A stretch of DNA of 64,000 nucleotides, from contig JAUJNX010000004.1 in assembly GCA_030447925.1 (NCBI GenBank), forward strand, positions 124,001-188,000, written 5' to 3'. The translations under genes and the position numbers were made by a program. Origin of the DNA: Egibacteraceae bacterium. Lineage in GTDB: Bacteria; Actinomycetota; Nitriliruptoria; Euzebyales; Egibacteraceae. The notes below the pieces were generated by a model. That model did no database searches. It worked only from the letters and a program-made list of their open reading frames with translations, and was not told the DNA's origin. Of the stretch, positions 37,306-46,337 are shown piece after piece. Every line of letters starts with the position of its first letter. Positions within the stretch are counted from its first letter, which is position 1.

Positions 37306-39238
37306 CGCTGCACGCCTCGCTGAGCGCCTGCCCGACCGACGCCGGGGCCAGCCCGACGAAGCGCGTCGGATGCCGTCCGGGCGATCACCGACTGGACCGT
37401 CGGGTACACGAACGCGCCGCGCACAATACGGCCCTGCGCCAGCGAGATCGGCACGCCGACCGGAGGCCCCGCCCCGAACACCGCCTGCGCGCCACGTTCA
37501 GCGCGTAGTTGTCCTCCTGACCCAACGCCCGCAGCGTCTGGTCCGTCGCGGTGCTCAGCAGCGGCGCGGCCAGGTTGATGCCGAGGATGGTCCCGTCGGT
37601 GACCCGCTGGGTGAACTGGCGCTGCTCCGGCGTGAAGGCCTGCATGTCGGCGATCGAGTACTCGACGGCGGGGTCGGTCGCGCCGGGCGGGGTGCCCAGC
37701 CGCGGCAGGCCGAAGACCGGGTCGAAGCGCACGCCGGGATCGGCGAACGTGTTGGGGTTGATCTCCGGCGTGGTGCCCGAGGCCGGCAGGAACTCCGCGG
37801 CGTCCAGGGCCGACGGGTTCGTCCACGGCGAGTCGGGCGTGCGCCCCTGCGGGATGTTCAGGCTGGCGTTGGGTGACAGGGTCACCGTGCGGGGGTCGAT
37901 CAGCGCGTCCGCGCCCGCGTTCGCGCGCTGGTTGGCGATGATGCTGTCGACCCCGGGGTTCAGGACCCGGCGCGAGCCGAACAGCATGCACTGGGTCGCC
38001 GCGGCCCCCTGGCAGCCGTTCGCGATCGCGCTGGTCCACGGGTCGCCGGTGTTGATGGGCGGCAACCCGCCCGCGAACACGTAGTCCTGCACCGCCCCGC
38101 GGGCGATGTTGGGCGCCAGGCGGGCGGCGATCGTCGACTCCGGCACCTGACCGAGGTCGGGCTGGATCCCGCGGTTCAGCAGGTAGGAGAACCCGGCGCC
38201 GGTCGCGGCGTAGATGGGTGCCCGGAAGGGGTTCGGCGCGGCCGCCGTCCCCTCGCCCCCGCCCTCCTGGGGGGACTGCGCGGGCGGTGCCGACGGGATC
38301 GCGTCGATGCCCGGCACCGGCAGCGGCACCGGCGCCGGCTGGGTGCCGGACGGCGCCGGCGTGGTCGTGCTGCCGCCCGGTGTGCGGGTCACCGCCTCCG
38401 GCAGGGTGCCGCCCGGCAGGGTGCCGCCCGGCTGCCCCCCGGCCGCCGGGGCCGTGGCGCCGAACCCGGCGATCTCCCCCCAGTTGGGGCACGACGCGTC
38501 CAGGCACGGCCCGACCAGGCCCTCGCCCACGATGCCCTGGCCCACGATGCCCTCGCCGACGAGGCCCTCGCCCACGATGGCCGGCCCGACGGTGGCCGGG
38601 CCCACCAGGCGCTGACCCACCCGGTTGGAGTAGGAGCCGCCCAGCGCCTCGGTCGCCTGCTGCGCGGACAACCCGAACCGCGACGACAACTCCTGCTGAT
38701 GGTTGTTGAACACCTCCGCCGCCGAATGCGCGATCACACCCTCAGCCTGCAGATCACGCTGCCAACGCTGCATCTCCGCCCGCAACGCATCGGTCTGCAC
38801 CGTGGGAGCGGCGCCCGCCGCAGCTCCGCCGTCCCAGGGCAACGACAACGACGGCGTCGAGGACGACCCCGGGGCGAACAGATCCGCAGTGCCGGCAGGC
38901 GTCGTCCCGAACTCGATCGGTCCGCTCAGGTCCAGCAACTCCTCCGCGTCCGCCGCACCGAAGGTGAACGGCTCCACCGGCGCGGTGGTGAAGCCGGCGC
39001 CCGCCTCGAACGACGACCCGCCGGTGGTCGACAGCGGGGCGAACGGGTCCTCGCCGCCGAAGTCGGTCGTGGCGAAGGTGTAGTCCCCACCCCCGAAAGG
39101 GTCCTCCAGCGCCTGGGCCGACGCGGTCGTCGGCGCGGCCAGCATGGCCAGCGCCGACGCCACCACGACCGGGACCCGGAGGCGCGTGCGCCTGGAGGTG
39201 CGCCCGCCACCCGCGGCCGCGCTGCGCTGCTGGTCCAT
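37302..39238 (-). CDS. large secreted IVG-repeat protein (longest copy), frameshift near 37495
   Basis: About 645 residues. ATG at 39236-39238 after GGGAGGGG; Arg-rich head, span VPVVVASALAMLAAPTTASA and a cut before Q. Domains: ALEDPFGGGDYTFATTDFGG and EPFTFGAADAEELLDLSGPI (about residues 45-120); the helix LRAEMQRWQRDLQAEGVIAH (about 160-215); seven units LVGPA TVGPA IVGEG LVGEG IVGQG IVGEG LVGPC; and CLDASCPNW (about 255). Then comes a unique about 370-residue C-terminal domain (YAATGAGFSYLLNRGIQPDL ... RQFTQRVTDGTILGINLAAP). After a frame step it ends QAVFGAGPPVGVPISLAQGR. The end resembles part of the 29745-32023 protein. No catalytic motif seen; a surface or pilus-associated role is inferred from the adjoining Tad locus. 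Confidence 0.8.
38506..38614 (-). repeat. IVG pentapeptide tract, copy 3
   Basis: Seven uninterrupted units: LVGPA, TVGPA, IVGEG, LVGEG, IVGQG, IVGEG, LVGPC. This is the cleanest tract; Glu/Gln-Gly replaces Pro-Ala in the middle units, so the sequence has diverged while the five-residue period is kept. Confidence 0.9.
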
Positions 39239-39288
39239 GCCCGTCCCCTCCCGTCCCTGGTCCCGTCGCCCGATCCGACCCGGAAGGG

Positions 39289-39981
39289 TCAGAAGATCCC
39301 GATCGCCTGCATGATCGTGGAGACGCCGCCCGCCCCGTCCAGCCAGCGGTTCAGGCCCGGGTTCTGGGCGTACAGGTCGTTGATGCCGCGCCCCGCCAGC
39401 CCGCCGACGGCCGAGGAGATGCCCTTCTCGTCGAGGATGGTGGCCAGGAACGGGTCCTCGTTCGCGACGTCGCCCAGCACGCCGGCGGTCAGGCCCTCGA
39501 CCTGCCCTGTCGCCCACGGCTGGAAGCGGAAGGAGAAGGACGACGGCAGCCCGGTGAACCAGGTGTCGACGGTGTTGCCCAGGTTCTCGACGCCCACCGG
39601 CGCGGGCGCGGGTGCGGCCGGCGCGACGGGCGCGACGGGTGCGACCGGCGTGACGGGTGCGGGTGCGGCCGGCACGGGCACCACGACCTGCGCCACCCGG
39701 CCCGGGGATCCGTACAGCCCGGCGAGGCTGCCGTAGATCAGGTCGTCGCCGGTGCCCGCGGTGGTGCGCGGGTCCTGGGTCCAGGCGTTGCCGTACACCG
39801 GGACGGTCGCGCCGCTGGACCCGCCGTACAGCCACGACCCCGAGCTGGACGCGCCGGGATCGGCCCACACGGTGTAGCCGCCCGGCGACTGGGCCAGCGC
39901 GGGCGCGGCGGGCAGGGCCACCAGCCCGGCGGCGATCATCCCGACGGCGATGCGTGCGACGCGACGTCGCGGAGTGCTCAT
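39289..39981 (-). CDS. secreted protein of unknown function next to Tad locus
   Basis: 230 residues from an ATG preceded by GGAGGCACGCAG. Signal peptide VARIAVGMIAAGLVALPAAP + ALAQ. The mature N-terminus is Ser/Gly/Tyr-rich (GYTVWADPGASSSGSWLYGG); then comes a Pro/Val/Ala tract of PVAP units (about residues 105-125), and a C-terminal part NTVDTWFTGLPSSFSFRFQP ... GISSAVGGLAGRGINDLYAQ. The cut site A-x-A-Q matches the IVG-repeat proteins, suggesting the same export route. It is the first gene after the pilin genes. No family recognised. Confidence 0.75.
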   Translation of the reverse strand: MSTPRRRVARIAVGMIAAGLVALPAAPALAQSPGGYTVWADPGASSSGSWLYGGSSGATVPVYGNAWTQDPRTTAGTGDDLIYGSLAGLYGSPGRVAQVVVPVPAAPAPVTPVAPVAPVAPAAPAPAPVGVENLGNTVDTWFTGLPSSFSFRFQPWATGQVEGLTAGVLGDVANEDPFLATILDEKGISSAVGGLAGRGINDLYAQNPGLNRWLDGAGGVSTIMQAIGIF

Positions 39982-40004
39982 CTGCGTGCCTCCCTGGAAC
40001 CTGG

Positions 40005-40430
40005 TCACTCGAGATCGATCAGCCGGACGCGCAGCCGGGCGAGGTCCACCCGGGAGCGCGCCCGCACGTCGGGCGGCACGCCGCCCATCCGGGTGTCGGT
40101 GCTGTGCACCCGGACCCGGGCCTCACGGTCGTCGTGCACGGAGATGTCGGTCAGCACCGCCCCGTTGCGGAGCGCGTAGGCGCCCGCCGCCGCCGCCACC
40201 AGTTCCTCGCTGTACACGTGGGGCGGTTGCAAGCGGGCGAGGGTCTCCACCAGCTGGCGGCGGATCTCCACACCCGCGGCGATCGCGGCCGCGTCGGCCG
40301 CGGTCGCGGTCCGCGCCCGCAGGACGCTGGCGTAGCCGATCGGCAGCAGGACCGCCACCGTCCCGATGATCAGGAACGTGATCATCAGGAACAGCACGAT
40401 CGCGCCGCGCTCCTCCTCCCGGGCTCGCAC
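40005..40430 (-). CDS. TadG/TadE-like pilus assembly protein
   Basis: 141 residues. The N-terminal EERGAIVLFLMITFLIIGTV with RARTATAADAAAIAAGVEIR is the Tad-like pseudopilin/TadG pattern (R-G-A before one span, then A-x-T-A-A-D-A-A-A-L-A). One span; the rest lies outside (VRVHSTDTRMGGVPPDVRAR). GTG start at 40428-40430, four bases after the 52-residue pilin-like gene. It likely anchors or assembles the Flp pilus. Confidence 0.8.
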   Translation of the reverse strand: MRAREEERGAIVLFLMITFLIIGTVAVLLPIGYASVLRARTATAADAAAIAAGVEIRRQLVETLARLQPPHVYSEELVAAAAGAYALRNGAVLTDISVHDDREARVRVHSTDTRMGGVPPDVRARSRVDLARLRVRLIDLE

Positions 40431-40434
40431 GACG

Positions 40435-40593
40435 TCATTCCTCGAGGATCGCGTCAGCGACGCGTTCGGTGAAGCTGGTGAGCTCCCGGATGATCACCGG
40501 GCCGACGGCGGTGATGATCACGACCGACACGATCATCAACAGCACGGCCTCGACCGTGAGGGTGAACCCGCTGTCGTCCCGGAAGCGCCGCAC
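40435..40593 (-). CDS. small pilin-like protein (52 residues)
   Basis: GTG at 40591-40593 to TGA at 40435-40437. The protein reads VRRFRDDSGFTLTVEAVLLM, then IVSVVIITAVGPVII, then a charged tail RELTSFTERVADAILEE. A charged head, glycine, then F-T-L-T-V-E and a single hydrophobic helix is the layout of a prepilin cleaved after Gly (Glu near position 5 or 6). It is short and easily missed, sits nine bases from the next pilin gene and has G/C third positions throughout. Likely a Flp-type pilin or minor pilin. Confidence 0.7.
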   Translation of the reverse strand: MRRFRDDSGFTLTVEAVLLMIVSVVIITAVGPVIIRELTSFTERVADAILEE

Positions 40594-40601
40594 GGTGCTG
40601 G

Positions 40602-40865
40602 TTACTGGCCCGCGCCGGAGAACTGGGTGGTGAAGTTGTCGAACCCGGCGCCCGCGTTGGCCGGCGCGTTCGAGAACGTCGCGAGGGTGGAGTTGGCGAG
40701 CAGCTGGATCACGAGCGTGCCGAGCGGCACGAGGATCGTGACCACGACGATGACGATCAGCACGATCGTCACGATGTTGTCCACCGCCCCGCGCTCGTCA
40801 CCGTGCACACGGTCGGCGAGGCGGCCGAACTGGGCGCGCAGCGCGCTCCGGTGCAACGTCAGCAT
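40602..40865 (-). CDS. Flp-like pilin candidate
   Basis: 87 residues from an ATG after GGAGGG. A positively charged head (HRSALRAQFGRLADRVHGDE), then R-G-A-V-D-N-I followed by the hydrophobic helix VTIVLIVIVVVTILVPLG and a short Asn/Phe/Gly-rich tail. The GDERGA-type processing site and size fit Flp-class pilins, but the usual E-Y after it is replaced by D-N. First gene after the response regulator; probably the major subunit or its chaperone-like partner. Confidence 0.65.
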   Translation of the reverse strand: MLTLHRSALRAQFGRLADRVHGDERGAVDNIVTIVLIVIVVVTILVPLGTLVIQLLANSTLATFSNAPANAGAGFDNFTTQFSGAGQ

Positions 40866-40943
40866 GGGATTCCCTCCAAATGGTCTGCCGGGGTCGGATG
40901 GAGCGTAGGAGTGGTGACGTTCCGCCCGGAAGGGTCCCCGGGC

Positions 40944-41585
40944 TCAATTCTGTCCTGGGCCGCCCAGGCCCAGCCAGCGGCTCATCGCCTCGGTGCGGTT
41001 GCGCACCTGGAGGACCGCGTAGATCGCGTTGATGTGGTTCTTCACGGTCTTGGTCGACAGGCCGAGGCGCCCGGCGATGTCGGCGTTGGAGCGACCCGAC
41101 GCGATCAGCTCCATGATCTCGACCTGGCGCTGGGTGAGGCGTGGCCGGTCGTCGACCGCCCGGGGGGCCGCGCCGTCGCGGGCCACCCGCAGCACGGCGG
41201 ACACCACGGCGGGGGACAGCGGGTTGCCGCCCGCGGCGACCTCGCGCACCGCGTCGACCAGCTCGACCGGGGTGAACCGGCCGTGGACCAGGTAGCCGCT
41301 GGCGCCCGCGCGGATCGCCGCGGCGACCGTGTCGGGCGCGTCCTGGTAGGTGAGCATGAGCACACGGGTCGTGGGGCTGATGACCGCGGCGGCCTCGACC
41401 CCGTCCATGACCGGCATGCGCACGTCCAGGATCGCGACGTCGACCCGCTGGCCGCGGACGACGCGCGCGGCCTGCGCGCCGGTGGTCGCCTCGGCGACCA
41501 CCTGGATGTCGGGGTACCCCGACAGGATCGCGCGGAGCCCCTGGCGGACCACGGCGTTGTCGTCGGCGACGAGCACGGAGATCAT
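40944..41585 (-). CDS. NarL/LuxR-type response regulator of the Tad locus
   Basis: 213 residues. The receiver domain has the acidic pair ADDN, phospho-acceptor Asp in ILDVRMPVMDG (about residue 54), Thr in LMLTYQD and Lys replaced in RAGASGYLVHG. The C-terminal LuxR helix-turn-helix is LTQRQVEIMELIASGRSNAD and LSTKTVKNHINAIYAVLQVR. The ATG overlaps the kinase stop (ATGA). It is very similar to the regulator at 57010. Likely controls pilus and secreted-protein genes around it. Confidence 0.9.
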   Translation of the reverse strand: MISVLVADDNAVVRQGLRAILSGYPDIQVVAEATTGAQAARVVRGQRVDVAILDVRMPVMDGVEAAAVISPTTRVLMLTYQDAPDTVAAAIRAGASGYLVHGRFTPVELVDAVREVAAGGNPLSPAVVSAVLRVARDGAAPRAVDDRPRLTQRQVEIMELIASGRSNADIAGRLGLSTKTVKNHINAIYAVLQVRNRTEAMSRWLGLGGPGQN

Positions 41586-42760
41586 GCGGCGACCATCCCT
41601 TCCCTCGGCTCGGCGGGGACCGCGGCCGGTAGCCGCAGCGACACGACCGTGCCGCCCCCGGCCCGCGGGCCGACGACGAGGGTCCCGCCCACCCGCGCGC
41701 TGCGTTCGTGCATCCCGAGCACCCCGTAGTGCCCGCGGTCGGCCAGCTCGGCGGGGTCCGTCCCGCCGTCGAACCCGATCCCGTCGTCGGCGACCTCGAG
41801 CACGACCCCGCTGCGGTCGGCGTCCAGGCGCACCACGACGCTCCCGGCGCGCGCGTGGCGGCCGACGTTCTCCAGCGCCTCGCGCAGGACGCAGCCCAGC
41901 TCGTAGGCCGGCTCCGGGCCCAGCGGCGGCAGCTCGCCCGCGCGCACGCAGGCCGGGATGCCCGTGCGGTCGGACCAGGCGGCGACGGTGCGCCGCACGG
42001 CGTCGGCCACCGGCTCCCCGGCGCCCGCGAAGCGCAGGTCGCTGACCAGCGTGCGCGCCTCGTCCAGCGCGGCGTTCAGGGAGCGCTCCAGCCCGCTCAG
42101 GGCCAGCGTCCGGCGCTCGGCGTCGTCGTCGTCGGCCAGCACGGCGGTCAGCAGGCGCACGCCGTTGAGGGTCGCGATGACCGAGTCGTGCAGCTCGCGG
42201 GCCAGGCGCTGGCGCTCCTCGGCGGCGGCGCGGGTCCGCAGGCCCGACCAGGCCCGGGAGAACGACGCCTCCGCGCGGTCCAGCGACTCCCGGACCGTCG
42301 CCCCGGCCACGCCGCAGACGACGAACGCGGCCGCGTCGAGCACCACGGCGACCGCGGTGTCGGCGCCGCCCCAGGTGGTGGCCAGGCGGACCGCGGCCAG
42401 GCTGCCGCCCGCGAGCCAGCCGCCGGGGCCGCGGCGCAGCAGGCCCGCCAGCAGCGGCGCGGTCAGGCACAGCCGCGCGTACAGCTCCACGGGACCGGCC
42501 CAGGCCAGGACCGCGGCGCAGAGCAGGACGTCGGCGGGCACCCACCAGGGCCGGTCGGCCAGCCGGGTGGTGGCGGGCCAGGCGAGCAGCCACAGCGCCG
42601 AGGCGCCCAGCGCCGCCAGCGTGCCCGCGAGCAGCGGGAACGCCGGGTAGCCCCGCAGCGTCGCCCAGCCCACCGCCACGGCCAGCAGCGCGATCCGGGC
42701 CATCAGGACCGCGCGGCACAGCAGCGCCAGCGGTTCGGCCAGCCGCCGCGTCCCGTTCAC
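41582..42760 (-). CDS. sensor histidine kinase (HisKA_3) of the Tad locus
   Basis: 392 residues: about five or six N-terminal spans (LALLCRAVLMARIALLAVAV and on), a linker helix, the HisKA_3 phospho-site ARELHDSVIATLNGVRLL (His about residue 191) and the ATPase domain with ALENVGRHARAG, VADDGIGFDGG and GHYGVLGMHERSARVGG. No extracellular sensor domain, so it may sense the membrane or a membrane partner. GTG start at 42758-42760 inside a duplicated 29-base intergenic repeat. Placed between tadC and the pilin genes. Confidence 0.9.
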   Translation of the reverse strand: MNGTRRLAEPLALLCRAVLMARIALLAVAVGWATLRGYPAFPLLAGTLAALGASALWLLAWPATTRLADRPWWVPADVLLCAAVLAWAGPVELYARLCLTAPLLAGLLRRGPGGWLAGGSLAAVRLATTWGGADTAVAVVLDAAAFVVCGVAGATVRESLDRAEASFSRAWSGLRTRAAAEERQRLARELHDSVIATLNGVRLLTAVLADDDDAERRTLALSGLERSLNAALDEARTLVSDLRFAGAGEPVADAVRRTVAAWSDRTGIPACVRAGELPPLGPEPAYELGCVLREALENVGRHARAGSVVVRLDADRSGVVLEVADDGIGFDGGTDPAELADRGHYGVLGMHERSARVGGTLVVGPRAGGGTVVSLRLPAAVPAEPREGMVAA

Positions 42761-42814
42761 GCCTGCACCTCACGCGCCGGGCGGCTCACGCCTGCACCTC
42801 ACGCGCCGGGCGGC
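42757..42814. repeat. 29-base tandem duplication
   Basis: Two exact copies of a 29-base unit (TCACGCCTGCACCTCACGCG followed by CCGGGCGGC) lie between the kinase start and the tadC stop. The start codon of the kinase is in the first copy and the tadC stop directly follows the second. A near match of the unit recurs in the gap at 62814-62839. Confidence 0.85.
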
Positions 42815-43729
42815 TCACGGGAGGACCCCGCCGAGGAGGCCGATGCCCGACCAGTCCGAGGTCAGGGCGAACGAGGAGATGATCAGCAGCAGCGTGGCCG
42901 GCATGACCACGAGGACCACGACGGCGGTGACGGTGAGCTCGGCGCGCGAGGCGCGCTGGCGGGCCATCTGGCCCGCCTTCTTGCGCAGGTCGGCCGCCAG
43001 CCGCAGCAGGACGTCCGACAGCGGCGTGCCCAGGTCCTCGGCCTGCAGGACGGCCCCGACGAACTGGCCGAGCACCTTGGACGCATTGCGTTCGCGCAGG
43101 TCGGCGAACGCCTCCCGGCGCGACGCGCCGACCTCGATCTGGCGCAGCGCCGTGGTCAGCTCCTCGCCCAGCGGGCCGCCGGTCGACTCCGCGACCCGCG
43201 CGAGCGTGGCCCGGAAGCCGGTCCCCGCCGCGATCGAGATCGCGGTCAGGTCCAGGAAGTCGGGCAGGTCACGGTCGATCTGGGCCTGGCGCTGGCGCCC
43301 GACGGCGGCGATGCGCGCGTCGACCAGGAAGGCCCCGGCGCCCGCGAGCGCCAGCGCGCCCCGCCAGTCGCCGAACTGCACCCACACCCCGACCGCGCCC
43401 ATTGACGTGAGCAGGGCGACGAGCGCGCGCTGGCCGACGAAGTCGACGACGGTCATGCCGTCGGGGTGGCCGGCGACGTCGAGGCGGCGGCGCACCTGGG
43501 CGAGCATGCGGTCGGGCAGCAGCGGCAGGAGCTCCACGCCCAGGCGCGCCGACAGCCCGCGGACGAAGCGGTCGGCGCCGCCGGCGTCCTCGGCGTCGGG
43601 CTGCCCGGGGGCGACCGGCGCCGCCAGGGCCGGGGGGCCGCCGCCGCCGCGGAGCAGCAGGAACCCGGCGCCGCCCAGCAGCAGGCAGGTGCCCGCCGCC
43701 GACACCAGCAGGAGCCCGAACCCGCCCAT
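42815..43729 (-). CDS. tadC: TadC-type pilus inner-membrane platform protein
   Basis: 304 residues with a type II secretion F (GspF-like) core: DLPDFLDLTAISIAAGTGFR, LRQIEVGASRREAFADLRER and the late spans TVTAVVVLVVMPATLLLIIS. An N-terminal span, a linker and a second span pair precede. With TadB it forms the membrane platform on which the TadA ATPase works. Its ATG shares one base with the tadB stop. Confidence 0.88.
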   Translation of the reverse strand: MGGFGLLLVSAAGTCLLLGGAGFLLLRGGGGPPALAAPVAPGQPDAEDAGGADRFVRGLSARLGVELLPLLPDRMLAQVRRRLDVAGHPDGMTVVDFVGQRALVALLTSMGAVGVWVQFGDWRGALALAGAGAFLVDARIAAVGRQRQAQIDRDLPDFLDLTAISIAAGTGFRATLARVAESTGGPLGEELTTALRQIEVGASRREAFADLRERNASKVLGQFVGAVLQAEDLGTPLSDVLLRLAADLRKKAGQMARQRASRAELTVTAVVVLVVMPATLLLIISSFALTSDWSGIGLLGGVLP

Positions 43730-44664
43730 CAGACGTCCAACCTGGTGGCCCGGCCGATGACCCGGAAGCCGAGCCAGTACAGGCAGCCCGCCACCACCAG
43801 GGCGATCACGCCGGGCAACGTGGTGACCATCGAGGAGATCGCGCCGGGGCGCAGCAGCTCCAGCAGCAGCAGCGACCCGCAGCCCAGCGCGCCGACGACC
43901 AGCCCGGCGCTGCGGCTGGGGGCGAGCAGGGTCTGGACCTCGCGCAGCACGTCGCGGCGGACGTCGAGGGTGTCCGCCAGCGACCGCAGCGCGGCCACGA
44001 GGTCCCCGCCCATCCGGTACTGCAGCAGCAGGGTCCGGGTCAGCACGTTGACCTCGCGGGAGGGCATGCGCTCGGCGAGGTCCAGCAGCGCCTGGCTCAG
44101 CGGCAGGCCGAAGCGCAGCTGGTCGACGACGGCGCGCAGCTCCGCGGCCGCCGGCTGCTCCAGCTCCTCGGCGGCCAGCTCGACGGCGCTGGGCAGGGCC
44201 AGCCCCGACGACGCCGCGTTGGCGAGCAGGCGGGCCAGGTCGGGCAGCTGCAGCACGAAGGCGTAGAGGCGGCGCTGCTGGAGCCAGCCCAGCGCGAACC
44301 ACCCGAGGCCGACCGCGACGGCGGGGAGCAGCACCGCGAGGACCGGCGGCAGCACGCTGCTGGCCAGGACGCCCACCGCCACGGCGCCCGCCAGGGCGAG
44401 CGCGAGCACGTCCACCACGCGCAGGCCGACCATGGCGGCGCGGAGCCGGTCGCCGACGCGCCGCCCGAGCACGGTGCCCCGCAGCCGCCCCTCCAGCCGG
44501 TCGCCCACCGCGGCCAGCGCGTGCAGCTGCGTGCCGGGCCGGCGCCCCGAGCCCATGGACCCGAGCAGCGCCGCCCGGCGCGCGCGGCCGTCCTGGACGA
44601 ACCACAGCCCGGCCAGGCCCGCCACGACGGTGGCCAGCGCGAGCAGCAGCAGCGGCGCCGGCAT
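43729..44664 (-). CDS. tadB: TadB-type pilus inner-membrane platform protein
   Basis: 311 residues. GspF-like domain with LQLPDLARLLANAASSGLAL, LPLSQALLDLAERMPSREVN and LLLQYRMGGDLVAALRSLAD, preceded by two spans (VLALALAGAVAVGVLASSVL and following) and followed by two. One-base overlaps with tadA and tadC make a tightly coupled operon. Confidence 0.9.
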   Translation of the reverse strand: MPAPLLLLALATVVAGLAGLWFVQDGRARRAALLGSMGSGRRPGTQLHALAAVGDRLEGRLRGTVLGRRVGDRLRAAMVGLRVVDVLALALAGAVAVGVLASSVLPPVLAVLLPAVAVGLGWFALGWLQQRRLYAFVLQLPDLARLLANAASSGLALPSAVELAAEELEQPAAAELRAVVDQLRFGLPLSQALLDLAERMPSREVNVLTRTLLLQYRMGGDLVAALRSLADTLDVRRDVLREVQTLLAPSRSAGLVVGALGCGSLLLLELLRPGAISSMVTTLPGVIALVVAGCLYWLGFRVIGRATRLDV

Positions 44665-45956
44665 CAGGCCACCTCCTCCAGCGCGATCCCGGCGCGGGCC
44701 AGCCGCTCGCGCAGGGCCGGGGGGGCGGGGTGGCGGACGAGGCCGCCGCGGCGCCCCGGCAGGTGCGACGGGCGCGCGGCGTCGTGGACCGCGAGGGGCA
44801 CGAGCCGGTAGGCGTCGCGGTGCTCGGACACCAGCGCCGCCACCTCGTCGACGTGGCGGCGGCCGTCCGCCGCGCGGCGCAGGTGCACGATGACCTCGAT
44901 CGCGCCGTTGATCTGGTCGCGGATGGCCTCGAAGGCGATCGGCAGCTCGCTCATCGACCCGAGGGTCTCCAGGCGCAGCAGCGCGTCGTGCGCGGAGTTG
45001 GCGTGGACGGTGGCCAGCGAGCCCTCGTGGCCGGTGTTCATGGCCTGGAGCATGTCGAGGGTCTCACCGCCGCGAACCTCGCCGACGATGATGCGGTCCG
45101 GGCGCATGCGCAGGCTGTTGCGCACCAGGTCGCGGATGGTGACCTGGTTGCGGCCCTCGACGTTGGCGGGCCGCGCCTCCAGCGGGATGACGTGGGGCTG
45201 CTGGAGCGACAGCTCGGCGGCGTCCTCGATGGTGACGATGCGCTCGTGGGCCGGGATCAGGCCCGACATCGCGTTGAGGAACGTGGTCTTGCCGGTGCCG
45301 GTGCCGCCCGAGATCAGCACGTTGCAGCGGGCCAGCACGACGGCGCGCAGCAGCGCGACGGCGGGCTCGTCCAGGCTGCCCAGCGCGACCAGCTCCGCCA
45401 TCGAGTACGGCCGCGGGAACCGCCGGATGGTGACCACCGGGCCGAGCAGCGACAGCGGCGGCAGGATGACGTTGACGCGCTCGCCGGTGGGCAGGCGCGC
45501 GTCGACCATGGGGCTGGACTCGTCGACGCGGCGGTTGACCCCGGCGACGATGCGGTCGACGGTCTGGCGCAGCTCGGCCTCGTCGGTGAAGGTCACCCCG
45601 GCCCGCTCGAGGCGGCCGGCGCGCTCCACCCACACCTCGCCGGGGCCGTTGATCATGATCTCGGTGACCGACTCGTCGGCCAGGAGCGGCTCCAGCACGC
45701 CGAGCCCCAGCGCCGCGTCCACCACCCTGGTGATGAGCGCGGAGCGCTGCGAGGTCGACCGCAGCGGGCCCTCGCGGCTGATGATGTCGGCGACCATGCG
45801 CTGGAGGCGGGCCCGGCGCTGCTGGGGGTCCAGCGCCGACAGCTCGCCGAGGTCGACGCCGTCCAGCAGGCGCCGCCGGTAGAAGCCGACCTCCTCGTCA
45901 GCGACGCCGCCGGGGGCGACCACGCCCTCGCGCTCGAGCCGGTTGCGCAGGCCCAT
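44664..45956 (-). CDS. tadA: TadA/CpaF pilus assembly ATPase
   Basis: 430 residues. Secretion ATPase landmarks: N-terminal EIMINGPGEVWVERAGRLER, Walker A ISGGTGTGKTTFLNAM (about residues 215-230), Asp box/Walker B region DRIIVGEVRGGETLDMLQAM, and NTGHEGSLATVHANSAHDAL with the His box. It powers assembly of the Flp pilus. One-base spacing from the TadE-like gene upstream. Confidence 0.93.
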   Translation of the reverse strand: MGLRNRLEREGVVAPGGVADEEVGFYRRRLLDGVDLGELSALDPQQRRARLQRMVADIISREGPLRSTSQRSALITRVVDAALGLGVLEPLLADESVTEIMINGPGEVWVERAGRLERAGVTFTDEAELRQTVDRIVAGVNRRVDESSPMVDARLPTGERVNVILPPLSLLGPVVTIRRFPRPYSMAELVALGSLDEPAVALLRAVVLARCNVLISGGTGTGKTTFLNAMSGLIPAHERIVTIEDAAELSLQQPHVIPLEARPANVEGRNQVTIRDLVRNSLRMRPDRIIVGEVRGGETLDMLQAMNTGHEGSLATVHANSAHDALLRLETLGSMSELPIAFEAIRDQINGAIEVIVHLRRAADGRRHVDEVAALVSEHRDAYRLVPLAVHDAARPSHLPGRRGGLVRHPAPPALRERLARAGIALEEVA

Positions 45957-46337
45957 CTAGAAGCACCCCACCAGGCCGGACAGGAGCCCCGACGGCGTGC
46001 GCGGCGGGATCGCCGCGGTCGCGTCGGCCACCCAGCGCTCCGACGTGCGGCCCGTGGCGACCACGGGCACCGCGATCCGGACCGTGACGCTGTCGCAGCC
46101 GTCGCTGACCCGGGTGCCCTCGCGCAGCAGTGGCATGACGGCCTCGTAGGCGACCCGGCGGCCGTTGCGGCCCTCGCTGTGGGCCCGCGCCCCCTCCAGG
46201 GCCGCGTGCTCGGCGGCGGTGACGGCCGCGAAGAACAGGAACACCTGCACCCCCAGGACCGCGGCCAGCACGAGCAGCGGCAGGGTGATGACGAAGTCGA
46301 CGACCGCGGAGCCGTCCTCGGCGCGGCGGCGCCTCAC
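45957..46337 (-). CDS. TadE-like minor pseudopilin
   Basis: 126 residues from a GTG that overlaps the stop of the TadZ-TadE fusion gene. DGSAVVDFVITLPLLVLAAV + LGVQVFLFF is the TadE span, followed by AEHAALEGARAHSEG, the family's A-x-x-x-A-x-R pattern. The outside part has two cysteines (DGCDSVTVRI ... LVGCF). Likely a minor pilin of the Tad machine. The DF in place of the usual EF after the cleavage-like glycine region is a small variation. Confidence 0.85.
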   Translation of the reverse strand: MRRRRAEDGSAVVDFVITLPLLVLAAVLGVQVFLFFAAVTAAEHAALEGARAHSEGRNGRRVAYEAVMPLLREGTRVSDGCDSVTVRIAVPVVATGRTSERWVADATAAIPPRTPSGLLSGLVGCF

